Source: Microvirga splendida
GTDB lineage: Bacteria > Pseudomonadota > Alphaproteobacteria > Rhizobiales > Beijerinckiaceae
DNA: 64,000 bases
Assembly (NCBI RefSeq): GCF_016427565.1
Contig: NZ_JAELXT010000017.1
Coordinates: forward strand, 39,614 to 103,613
Direction: 5' to 3'
This document shows positions 57,112 to 64,000 of this stretch, one piece after another. Made by a program: the position numbers and the translations under genes. Positions within the stretch are counted from its first letter, which is position 1, and every line of letters starts with the position of its first letter. Below the pieces are notes generated by a model that was not told where the DNA came from, searched no databases, and was given only the letters and a program-made list of their open reading frames with translations.

Positions 57112-58266
57112 CTATGACATCCGTCGCCTCCTCATGGCCAGGAGCTCGACGGTGAGGTCGATCTTGCCGGATTTGACCATGCGCGTGAGGGCGCGGAAAT
57201 AGCCGCCCGGGTTCTTGATCCGGCTCTCACCGCCGTTCTTGGCTGCGTCATCCTCATAGAGCTGCAGGACGTAGATCACCGCGATGGCCGCCCTGGTGGT
57301 GCCGATGTCCTCCACGGCCTCGGCCCAGGCGCTCTCATGCGCCCCGAGGGACGCTCGCAGGTAGCGGCCGGCTGAGACGATGTCTGCCAGATCCCGGACA
57401 GGTTGGCCGTAGTCGCTGATGGCCGGGCAGGCCTCAAGGATCAATTCCGGTGATAGGTGCTCCGAGGGTTGTTCGGTTGAACGAACCGCCTCAGCTTTCT
57501 TCGGAAAGCCTTTGTTACAAGGCTCACTAGGAGATCCGTTGTTGTTATTAGTGTGGAGGACTCCGAGTCCGGCTTTGCCCGTCTCATAGAAGACTTCCTC
57601 AACATCAGTTCTCAACAGCTGCCAGGCGTCCAGTAGATCGGCTGGCAGCGTGATCCTGGACCGGGGTGGCGTGCAGGCCTGGAGTGTCTTCAAGCGCGCC
57701 TCCAGCTCGGACCGATCCACCTCGGGGAAGTGCTCGGCCAGCGCACTCAGGGCCTCCTCGGCCGCGCGGCGGCAGATTGTGACCTCATCGAAGGCGCGCT
57801 TCTGCACCTCCCGGAGCTGCTTTTGCTCCATGAGTACCACCGCCCAGTCGCCCCGGCGGGCATAAACCGGGGTGAGATCGAACCCGAACGCATCGACCAC
57901 CTGCCCAGCGAGATCCTTGACGGCGTAGCGCTTGCCATTGGGCGAGTCCTTCGGCGCGATCAGCTGCAGGTCGACCAGCTGGCGCAGGATGCGCCGGATC
58001 GCCCGCTCGGTCAGGCCGGTGCGGCTCATGAGGTAGTCGTTGGACGGCCAGACCAGCAGCCGCTCCCATTCCTGCTCGCCCCAGCAGGCCACAAGCTCGG
58101 ACAGGATCGCCCGCTGGGCCGGTCTCAGATCAAGGGCCTTGCCGGCGTCCCGGGCAGCCGCCGAGAGTTCTTTACGTGTGACTGTGCGCCCGTCTTCGAG
58201 CGCAAGCTTCCTTGCGGCCAGAGCGGCATGTCTCAGCCGCCGACCTCCTGACGATGCAAGCTGCAT
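57112..58266 (-). CDS. repC: RepC-type replication initiator
   Basis: A 384-residue initiator of the repABC/repC class. The N-terminal winged-helix part (RRLRHAALAARKLALEDGR, DLRPAQRAILSELVACWGE, WPSNDYLMSRTGLTERAIRRIL) and the C-terminal DUF-like RepC domain (PGGYFRALTRMVKSG) are present. The DNA around 57510-57560 is AT-rich inside an otherwise GC-rich gene; in this family the origin lies inside repC. AGGAGG precedes the ATG. No repA or repB lies upstream, where a small RHH gene and a likely antisense RNA are found. Confidence 0.93.
   Translation of the reverse strand: MQLASSGGRRLRHAALAARKLALEDGRTVTRKELSAAARDAGKALDLRPAQRAILSELVACWGEQEWERLLVWPSNDYLMSRTGLTERAIRRILRQLVDLQLIAPKDSPNGKRYAVKDLAGQVVDAFGFDLTPVYARRGDWAVVLMEQKQLREVQKRAFDEVTICRRAAEEALSALAEHFPEVDRSELEARLKTLQACTPPRSRITLPADLLDAWQLLRTDVEEVFYETGKAGLGVLHTNNNNGSPSEPCNKGFPKKAEAVRSTEQPSEHLSPELILEACPAISDYGQPVRDLADIVSAGRYLRASLGAHESAWAEAVEDIGTTRAAIAVIYVLQLYEDDAAKNGGESRIKNPGGYFRALTRMVKSGKIDLTVELLAMRRRRMS
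57510..57560. other. Probable AT-rich origin within repC
   Basis: A local AT-rich island (including TTGTTGTTATTAGTG) in the middle of repC, corresponding to the site where repABC-type plasmids keep oriV. Called by position and composition only. Confidence 0.5.
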
Positions 58267-58318
58267 CGTACCCTCCTATGTGAGGGCAAAGCGGGAGCGT
58301 TCACCGAAACCGATGCTC

Positions 58319-58430
58319 TTGACACTCAGCTTGTCGGGATGGCATAAGGATGCTGCTACACATTCCTTTTGCCCACCCCTCGGTGGGTCTCCAAAGGCCC
58401 TCGAAGTTTCCAGCTTCGTGGGCCTTTTGC
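58319..58430 (+). ncRNA. Candidate antisense ctRNA for repC
   Basis: On the strand opposite repC, TTGACA (58319-58324), 18 bp, CATAAG (58343-58348) form a promoter. About 70 bp later comes a terminator hairpin, AAAGGCCC-T-CGAAG (58393-58406) with CTTCG-T-GGGCC (58414-58424), followed by TTTT. The RNA would be complementary to the repC leader. repABC-type plasmids encode such an incompatibility RNA at this place. Confidence 0.65.
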
Positions 58431-58440
58431 TTTGCCTGGG

Positions 58441-58653
58441 TTACGTCACTGTCTTCGCCTCCTTGCGAATGAAGACCGTCTCAAGGGCATGGGTGACAGC
58501 AACTTGCCGAGACGGATACGCACCACTCTCGACGGCTTCATCAAGTGCAGCGCCGATTGGTCCTGAGAGCCACAGGTTCATCTGCCGATCGCCTCGCTCT
58601 TTGCGAGACTGTCGGAGTCGCTGAACCCGTTGGCGCCGTGTGGTATCCGCCAT
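58441..58653 (-). CDS. Small ribbon-helix-helix-like protein upstream of repC
   Basis: A 70-residue basic protein: helical Arg-rich start (RRQRVQRLRQSRKERG), a short strand MNLWLSGPI and helices ALDEAVESGAYPSRQVAVTHAL, a pattern close to RHH regulators. It sits in the place where repB would be and is co-directional with repC across the ctRNA region, so control of copy number is a reasonable guess. Confidence 0.65.
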   Translation of the reverse strand: MADTTRRQRVQRLRQSRKERGDRQMNLWLSGPIGAALDEAVESGAYPSRQVAVTHALETVFIRKEAKTVT

Positions 58654-58981
58654 GACACACCCATGACTCTAGAAACGGTTTACAGCGTTGCCCGATTCTC
58701 AGTGGGGTGTGGAGTCATGTGGCAAGCAGAAACACTGAATCATCGAAGAAGGCTTTGGAAAACTTCGGACAATTCCGGTTGCTTTTGGAGATGGCCGAGT
58801 CAAAGCGAGGCGCGTCGATTCGTTCCCAGGCAATAATCTCGTCCACAGGATAAGAAGAACCCAAATATTCGCCGATTCGTTTACATCCAAGAGGACAGCA
58901 GATTCGGGCAGATGACTCTGCTCTGCAGGGAAGCCGCTTTATGTCGAGCAATCTTACTGGATCCTGGAAGCGCGATCTCAC
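58654..58981. other. Intergenic region
   Basis: About 330 bp; only short frames without support. The promoter of the RHH-repC unit should be in its left part. Confidence 0.4.
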
Positions 58982-59872
58982 CTACACGCCGGGACAGGCA
59001 CACGAAATGGATCCTCCAGTATCCCGAGAGGTCGCCGAACCCGGGAGCTCTTCGCAAAAAGCTCGACAGCTCCCGTGATGATCAAGATGGATAACTGATG
59101 CCGCAAAATCTCCGGGGCTTAGACGCTTCAAATGGAGAGCCAGGCCGATGCCGTTTTCGGGCAGATCTATACGAGGCCACGGCCGAAGTGGCTCTGATGG
59201 GCGCACCCTTCGCTTCGGACATCCCTTGAGCCTCAGAGAGCCCGGGCCTTCGCGATCACGGCCTTCCCTTTGGGTGTGAGATTTCCCCCTTTCTTTTGAA
59301 TCTGTCTCATTGGTGGGCGAACAAATTTTCGCACCCTCCCCATGCTGAGCAAGAGGTTGAGCGTCTTCCTTTTGAATAGGACGGACCTCAACCAGGTTGG
59401 TTAGGTAAATCGTTGTCCGCCCAAGCCGATCCGGGCTGGAGCGAACCAGGAAGCCAGCCTGCTCGAGTTGGCGGTAATGGTTCTGGATAGTCCTTGGAGA
59501 CACGCCGAGATCGGCCGCTAGCCACGAAGTGCATGTCTGCAATTGCTTGTGCCGGCCGCAACGGGAGATCAGGTACACTAAGGTCGTAACCGCTCCAGTG
59601 CTCAGCCCGGGATGAACCAACACATCGATACTGAACCGCCGAACGTATCGACTGAACGAACAGCGGCGCCGAGACAGACGAGTCCGACGTGTCACTGCGG
59701 GGGCTCGGGGACGCAGCTCCTTAGGCCTAGCCTCCCGCTCCGGGAGCTCGAAGAACGCCGCAACCTGATCCTTCGTCCAGCGGCCCTCGCGGATGCCCTG
59801 TTCCGCGATTACCGCTTGCTGAGGACGAGACACCCTTCCCATAGCCTGCAGAAGTTCGAACGCACTACTCAT
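58982..59872 (-). CDS. Helix-turn-helix protein adjacent to iteron origin
   Basis: A 296-residue protein. A central winged helix is clear (STGAVTTLVYLISRCGRHKQ, TSWLAADLGVSPRTIQNHYRQL, AGFLVRSSP), flanked by a basic N-terminal stretch and a low-complexity C-terminal third. Position next to the iterons and divergent from the initiator suggests a replication or copy-control role. I chose the ATG at 59872 because GAGG lies 7 bp upstream; starts at 59884 and 59899 are possible. Confidence 0.7.
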   Translation of the reverse strand: MSSAFELLQAMGRVSRPQQAVIAEQGIREGRWTKDQVAAFFELPEREARPKELRPRAPAVTRRTRLSRRRCSFSRYVRRFSIDVLVHPGLSTGAVTTLVYLISRCGRHKQLQTCTSWLAADLGVSPRTIQNHYRQLEQAGFLVRSSPDRLGRTTIYLTNLVEVRPIQKEDAQPLAQHGEGAKICSPTNETDSKERGKSHTQREGRDREGPGSLRLKGCPKRRVRPSEPLRPWPRIDLPENGIGLALHLKRLSPGDFAASVIHLDHHGSCRAFCEELPGSATSRDTGGSISCACPGV

Positions 59873-59947
59873 AGCCAGCCTCATTCTGAAACTGACCACT
59901 AAAAGCTAAACCTCTGGACTTACTGTCAAATTTCTCAGCGACGTTCA

Positions 59948-60398
59948 GTAGGTCTGACCCGCGGACTCAGTAGGAATGACGCGCGACCTCGGTAGGTCTG
60001 ACTCGCGACCTCAGTAGGCTTGAGTCGCACTCCTCCCCATGCGCGATCCAAACCTACTCCTTGAGCCGCCAGATTCGGTAGGTTTGACCCGCACGTCTGG
60101 GGAAACCGAGTCTGATCCTCTGCCCCGGCTCCTGTCGGGGAGGTTTGAGTCGCGATCGCCTCCATCGTGAGATGGTTTGAACGGCACTTAGGATTGCGAC
60201 CATCACCTCCCCACCCGGCTAGTAGGTTTGACTCGCACTTAGAGTGTCGGCTTGAAATCGGAGATTCCCCAACCGCTTATGACCAAGTCCTCGATTCGCT
60301 GACCGAGGAGCCTCTCGAACATTCGCCAGTCCCGTAAGCGCGACCCAGACCTACTACAAGCGCGATTCAAACCTACTGAATGTGCGGCTTAGACCTAC
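59948..60398. repeat. Iteron array, candidate oriV
   Basis: At least twelve 16-bp copies with consensus GTAGGTYTGACYCGCR. Four forward copies start at 59948, 59970, 59992 and 60014, exactly 22 bp apart. Three inverted copies start at 60339, 60361 and 60383, again 22 bp apart. Five looser copies lie between (60042 inverted, 60078, 60139, 60171, 60222). The spacing of two helical turns fits cooperative initiator binding. The initiator gene starts 88 bp after the last copy. Confidence 0.9.
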
Positions 60399-60485
60399 CA
60401 TGCGCCGCAGCAAATGCAGGTGGTTCAGCGATTTAGCATTGTATGGTTTGAAGTCCTAAGTACCTTACCGGCGAGGAGACCCAGC

Positions 60486-61601
60486 ATGTCGAAGGCACTG
60501 AAGCCTAGGACCATCATCCACGAAAGCCTGCAAGGCGAGCTGTGGGTGGTAGAAGAACCCGGAATCACTAATACGATCTCGTTATGGGACGTGGCTCCCC
60601 GTTCCATTCCCTCCCGCGCCTCCGACGATCTCAAGGACGGGAAATACCTGAAGACCTTGGAGCGGACATTCACGCTCGCGGGCAAGGTCTATCAGGTCAC
60701 CCTCAAGCCAGCCCGTATCAAGGACAAGAACGGCAAAGAAAGCGAGCAGTACCCTGGCGAGCGCGAGCGGCTAGTCGAATGGGTTATCCGCCGCATCGCA
60801 GCGATGCGGAACCGTATCAGCCTCAGCGCTAAGGACGAGGTCAATGTCTCGTTCAGCATCAACGAGGTAAAGACTGAGCTCGCCCGAACCGGACACACGT
60901 ACAGCTACTACGAGATCGTCGAGGCGCTCACCATCCTACACCAGTCAACCGTCGAAATCATTCGAACTGATGTCGGGGATGATGGCGAGATCCATGAACG
61001 CGTGATCTCGAGCGCTGCCTTCCCCCAGCTTGCATTCGCCAACAGGGGCAAGGAGCGTGCCAAATCGACGGTCCAGTTTAATTGGCTCGTCTCGCAAGCC
61101 ATGATGCATCTGGACTTCCGTCAGATGAACTACGAAGCCGTCATGAAGATGCGTGGGCCGATCGAACGTTGGATTTACATGCGGCTCAATCACGATGTGC
61201 TTTATCATCGCATGAACCCGCACATGCACGTGATCTATGCCCGCGAGGTCATTGACGGATCGGCCCTTTCAACCAAGCGTCCGCGTGACGCAATGCGCCG
61301 CATCACAGAAGGCATGGAGAACCTCAAAGCTGACGGCGTTATCAAGGAGCTCCAATGCGATGACATCGCCGAGGGCAAGCGCAAGGTCGATATCAAGTAT
61401 ACGATCACAGTCTCTGACACGTTCGTTGAGGAAACATCGCGTTCCTTGCGTCGCGCCAATGAGAATATCGCGGATTACCGAGCGGTTGTCGGCAGTGATC
61501 CAAATGGTTTCGTCCCTTCCGATCCGATCAAGAAGGAAAAACTTCGCCGCCTCCGCACAAAGCGCTTGGCCGATCAGAATGTCATCGAGCGACTTCTGTA
61601 A
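60486..61601 (+). CDS. RPA-type plasmid replication initiator
   Basis: A 371-residue initiator of the replication-initiator-A (RPA) type: LSAKDEVNVSFSINEVKTEL, YSYYEIVEALTILHQSTVEI, FNWLVSQAMMHLDFRQMNY and GPIERWIYMRLNHD form the paired winged-helix region of such proteins. It should bind the iterons immediately upstream and open the origin. GAGGAGA precedes the ATG at 60486; the longer frame to 60414 overlaps the last iterons and is unlikely. Confidence 0.92.
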   Translation: MSKALKPRTIIHESLQGELWVVEEPGITNTISLWDVAPRSIPSRASDDLKDGKYLKTLERTFTLAGKVYQVTLKPARIKDKNGKESEQYPGERERLVEWVIRRIAAMRNRISLSAKDEVNVSFSINEVKTELARTGHTYSYYEIVEALTILHQSTVEIIRTDVGDDGEIHERVISSAAFPQLAFANRGKERAKSTVQFNWLVSQAMMHLDFRQMNYEAVMKMRGPIERWIYMRLNHDVLYHRMNPHMHVIYAREVIDGSALSTKRPRDAMRRITEGMENLKADGVIKELQCDDIAEGKRKVDIKYTITVSDTFVEETSRSLRRANENIADYRAVVGSDPNGFVPSDPIKKEKLRRLRTKRLADQNVIERLL

Positions 61602-62031
61602 CGTACGCACTAAGGTCCCTCGAAGTGCAGCTGATGTCTCCTACAGAAGTGGAGAATGTTGGGTTTCGTCCAAGTTACTGAAACGGCGTCGACTAACACT
61701 GTGACGCTCCCATGGAATGGTGGCTGAGAACGCAACCGTCATTCGGGCGAAAGAGCACCGCGCCAACCGATGAGGCACCAACGCTGTTAGTGAGTAAACG
61801 CAGTGCATGGCAAGCCAGAGAGTTGATAATCTTGCTTCATACGGCGTTCTTCGTCGTCCAGCGAGATGAGACCAGCTCTGCCGAGGAGTTGCGAGTGTCG
61901 CTGGTCAAATCCTCGGCCGGAACAGGATCGCCAGGCAGTAGCAGTCGAAATATTCTTGTGAGTCCCCGGCGATTTAACTTGGGGCAAAGCGGTCGGTAAC
62001 CGCGCTCAGCTATCGAAAGCAGCTGACAATC
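61602..62031. other. Intergenic region after the initiator gene
   Basis: About 430 bp. A rightward frame of 95 codons from 61712 has no ribosome site and no family pattern, so I do not call it. No repeats were noticed. Confidence 0.4.
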
Positions 62032-62856
62032 ATGGCGATCACCGCCATTTGCCCGGGAAAGGGAATGTTTCGGTACCTTTGGAGACATAAAGCGTTCAGC
62101 GCTGTGCTGCTCCTCCTGTTCGGGGCCGGCTTGTACCTCAAGCCAATCGCCGCCTGGTGCGGGTTGGCGCTGCTGCTCTTCTTGCGCCTGACGAAGGTCC
62201 ACTCGCATCTGCTGATCTATGATCTGACAGACCGGGCGGCCTTGAAGCATGTCCGGACCTTGGCGACCAAGCGCGCACATATGATCTCGCCGGACGAGTA
62301 TGGGAACGTCTCCGAGGAGACTTGGGACAAGCACCTGAACACCTTCATCAAGAAAACGCTCCTGCCGGAATTCCAGCGCAAGAAGATCGACCACCTACTC
62401 GCCAAGGATCCGAAACGGTACGTCGCCCGTCTCAGAACACGAATTAACTGGATCATCGACAGATACCAACCGGCTGAGCCGGAGGTTGAGTTTGACGATG
62501 CGATGACTGGTAGGGAGTTTGAACTCTACTGCCGGGACGTTCTCCAAGAGGCAGGATGGCGCGCTGCGCTTACTCCAGGCTCAGGCGATCAGGGCGCCGA
62601 CATCATCGCAGAAAAGGAAGACCGCCGGGTTGTGATCCAGTGCAAATTCTACAACGGCACCGTCAGCAACAAGGCGGTTCAGGAGGCCTATGCCGCCGCT
62701 GCCTTTCAGGATGCACCCTACGCGGTTGTGGTCACCAATTCAGTCTTCACCAAGTCGGCCCACCAACTCGCGCACAAGAATGGCGTGCTGCTGATGCACC
62801 ATTCCGACCTGCCGCGGCTTGAGCTGATTGTCACCAGCGGGGCTGGGTCGTGCTAA
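62032..62856 (+). CDS. Membrane-anchored Mrr-like restriction endonuclease
   Basis: A 274-residue protein. Two membrane helices (about 20-53, FSAVLLLLFGAGLYLKP and AAWCGLALLLFLRL) precede a helical linker and a C-terminal Mrr-type PD-(D/E)xK domain: Glu near 162-164, GSGDQGADIIAE (183-194) and the QCK of VIQCKFYNG (203-205). Mrr-like nucleases cut foreign or modified DNA; the membrane anchor suggests action on incoming DNA. An alternative ATG lies at 62065. It stands alone, with no methylase. Confidence 0.88.
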   Translation: MAITAICPGKGMFRYLWRHKAFSAVLLLLFGAGLYLKPIAAWCGLALLLFLRLTKVHSHLLIYDLTDRAALKHVRTLATKRAHMISPDEYGNVSEETWDKHLNTFIKKTLLPEFQRKKIDHLLAKDPKRYVARLRTRINWIIDRYQPAEPEVEFDDAMTGREFELYCRDVLQEAGWRAALTPGSGDQGADIIAEKEDRRVVIQCKFYNGTVSNKAVQEAYAAAAFQDAPYAVVVTNSVFTKSAHQLAHKNGVLLMHHSDLPRLELIVTSGAGSC

Positions 62857-62869
62857 TACAAGATTCCGT

Positions 62870-63343
62870 TCAGTCGCCTGATACCTTGAGGAAGTCGTCG
62901 ATCGACAGCTGTGCGGGACTAGCCGGCTTCGCCTTCGGCTTTTTGGGGCCTTCCTCAGCACCCGTTGCAACGAGCTGTTTGCGAGGGATGGGCGTATCCT
63001 CGGATTGCATTCGCTTCATCCGGGCTTTTGCCTTGTCCCGTGCTAGAGCCTCCTCGGACTGCGGATCTTCGGTCAGCCATTTCCCGCGCTTGATGACCTC
63101 ATTCACACGACCTTGGTTGATCCCCAGCTGGAAGGCAATCTCCTGCTGGGTCATGTCGGTGGTGTTATGAAGCTCGAGGATCTTGCGGGCGAGTTCCGGT
63201 GTCATCTTGCGGCCGGAGACGCGACGAGCCGGAGCGATCGACCGTGTCTTCTTTTCCTCCGTGCGAATCTTTTCCAGGAGGGCCAGAGCCAAGTTCATGC
63301 CTTGGGCGCGCAGGGCTTCTTCGAATTGCTTCAGCGTAGCCAA
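62870..63343 (-). CDS. HTH protein starting on TTG
   Basis: A 157-residue protein with a resolvase-like helix-turn-helix (TQQEIAFQLGINQGRVNEVIKRGKW) after a helical start and before a charged Lys/Pro-rich tail. The TTG at 63343 has a perfect AGGAGG (63351-63356 on the plus strand as CCTCCT) 7 bp away, while the ATG at 63382 has none, so I choose TTG. It converges on the nuclease gene and ends 13 bp from it. Confidence 0.72.
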   Translation of the reverse strand: MATLKQFEEALRAQGMNLALALLEKIRTEEKKTRSIAPARRVSGRKMTPELARKILELHNTTDMTQQEIAFQLGINQGRVNEVIKRGKWLTEDPQSEEALARDKAKARMKRMQSEDTPIPRKQLVATGAEEGPKKPKAKPASPAQLSIDDFLKVSGD

Positions 63344-63955
63344 AAGAGAGCCTCCTAAACTCCTGCCCCGATGCACCCACATCGGTTCAGACTGACTTTT
63401 GAACGACGAAGAGGCAGTGAGATGGCCCGTCAGCCCCGCACGGCTATCCGGAAAGGCCAGCCCAATGAAACCGACCGGAACAGAGTAGAGTCTCAGTCGG
63501 GCTTTTCAAGCTCGGCTATTCCAATTGGTTGTTGATTTGTTCTTATTTCACTGCTCCCGACCATGGTCGGTGGTCACTTACTCAACCTATAGGCGGGTTA
63601 AACCCCGTGTCCAGTGATACAATCCTCTCTATATACAACCACTAATTGAGCGCCTTCACCGCAGGACCTAGGTCTCAAAGCACATCTGAAACCTATTTTC
63701 TTAGGTCGGTTCGAAGCCTTGCCTTAGAAGAATTAGAGTCTTGACGCGACCAGAAGCCTAAGGGTCCCGCATACTAAGCTTGTCATAGGAAGACCCGCAC
63801 AGGCTCTATTGCCCGCAGTCCCTCACAACTCTGAGAGATCAAAGGTATGAAGCCTGAGTTTAGGGATTTTTCGGATGAGTGTTCTTAGGCTCTTCAATTT
63901 GCGTTTTACTCGAGGTCGAAATGGAGCTATGATGGATTTTGGGTGACGGGGCCGA
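63344..63955. other. Intergenic region near window end
   Basis: About 610 bp without a gene on either strand. It is less GC-rich than its flanks; no repeats, IS ends or RNA structures were recognised with confidence. Confidence 0.4.
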
Positions 63956-64000
63956 TCAGGCGGCGCTGTTTGCCGGCATCGGAATGACCTCAGTGCCGTC
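63956..64000 (-). CDS. C-terminal end of a leftward gene cut by the window edge
   Basis: The last 14 codons of a frame open to the window edge read DGTEVIPMPANSAA, then TGA at 63956. Too short to identify. Confidence 0.35.
   Translation of the reverse strand, partial: DGTEVIPMPANSAA

Noticed and set aside
59948..60398. Regular repeats considered as a CRISPR array
   Set aside because: Units are 16 bp at 22-bp steps in both orientations, with only 6-bp gaps and no cas genes; they are iterons next to an initiator gene.
61712..61999. Rightward frame of 95 codons after the initiator gene
   Set aside because: No ribosome site, weak composition and no motif.

Overview
The window looks like part of a large, GC-rich plasmid or plasmid-derived genomic island from an alphaproteobacterium of the Hyphomicrobiales (Rhizobiales). 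A Methylobacteriaceae host such as Microvirga or Methylobacterium is my best guess. The sequence basis is a RepC-type initiator, a Ti-type TraA relaxase with a TraG coupling protein, DUF3572, DUF3141 and CoiA-like genes, and high GC; the genus is inference only. No rRNA, tRNA or CRISPR array was seen.

Region 1 (1-16.3 kb) is a copper-resistance island. It holds the end of one CopA P-type ATPase with a CueR regulator 13 bp downstream, and a second complete CopA behind a textbook CueR-type dyad promoter. It also holds a DUF2933 membrane protein with a frameshifted partner, a YVTN beta-propeller protein, a small exported protein, a DUF3141 hydrolase-like protein and a class I cytochrome c. A leftward periplasmic copper operon runs: TolC remnant, multicopper oxidase, cupredoxin, CusF, DUF305-CusF fusion, an exported protein, a membrane-bound class III cyclase, and a YqaA-type membrane protein. 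An IS3-family element cut the operon at its TolC gene.

Region 2 (16.3-34.1 kb) is accessory and IS-rich. It has the IS3 element, a decayed AbiE-like toxin-antitoxin pair carrying two in-frame TGA codons and an internally inverted fragment, a CoiA-like protein, a WGR protein, a PACE efflux protein, a tyrosine recombinase, an IS30 element and a Fic protein. A tightly overlapping leftward operon follows (unknown 185-aa protein, QueC-like PP-loop enzyme, XRE-ImmA/IrrE protease, PIN protein, then an unknown 280-aa protein); this is the best candidate for an undescribed defence system here. A Phd-VapC pair and an IS1182/IS5-like element with a visible target duplication close the region.

Region 3 (34-41.6 kb) carries small accessory genes: DUF3572, a 39-aa membrane peptide, a CxxC protein, a MbcA/ParS-type antitoxin, a VbhA-like protein, a membrane protein built of three copies of a two-helix module, and a VapBC pair under a perfect 48-bp palindrome.

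Region 4 (41.6-53.8 kb) is conjugation: a 2046-aa TraA relaxase-helicase, a divergent short accessory gene, TraG/VirD4, and a co-directional run with a membrane-anchored Clp-like AAA+ ATPase and exported proteins. No mating-pair formation (VirB/Trb) genes lie in the window.

Region 5 (54-64 kb) has a large AT-richer ATPase resembling Z1/SF2 proteins, a repC gene without repAB but with a likely antisense ctRNA and a small ribbon-helix-helix gene, and a second independent replicon: at least twelve iterons, seven of them at exact 22-bp spacing, beside an initiator gene. A membrane-anchored Mrr-like nuclease and an HTH gene follow. Two replication systems suggest a cointegrate or multi-replicon plasmid.
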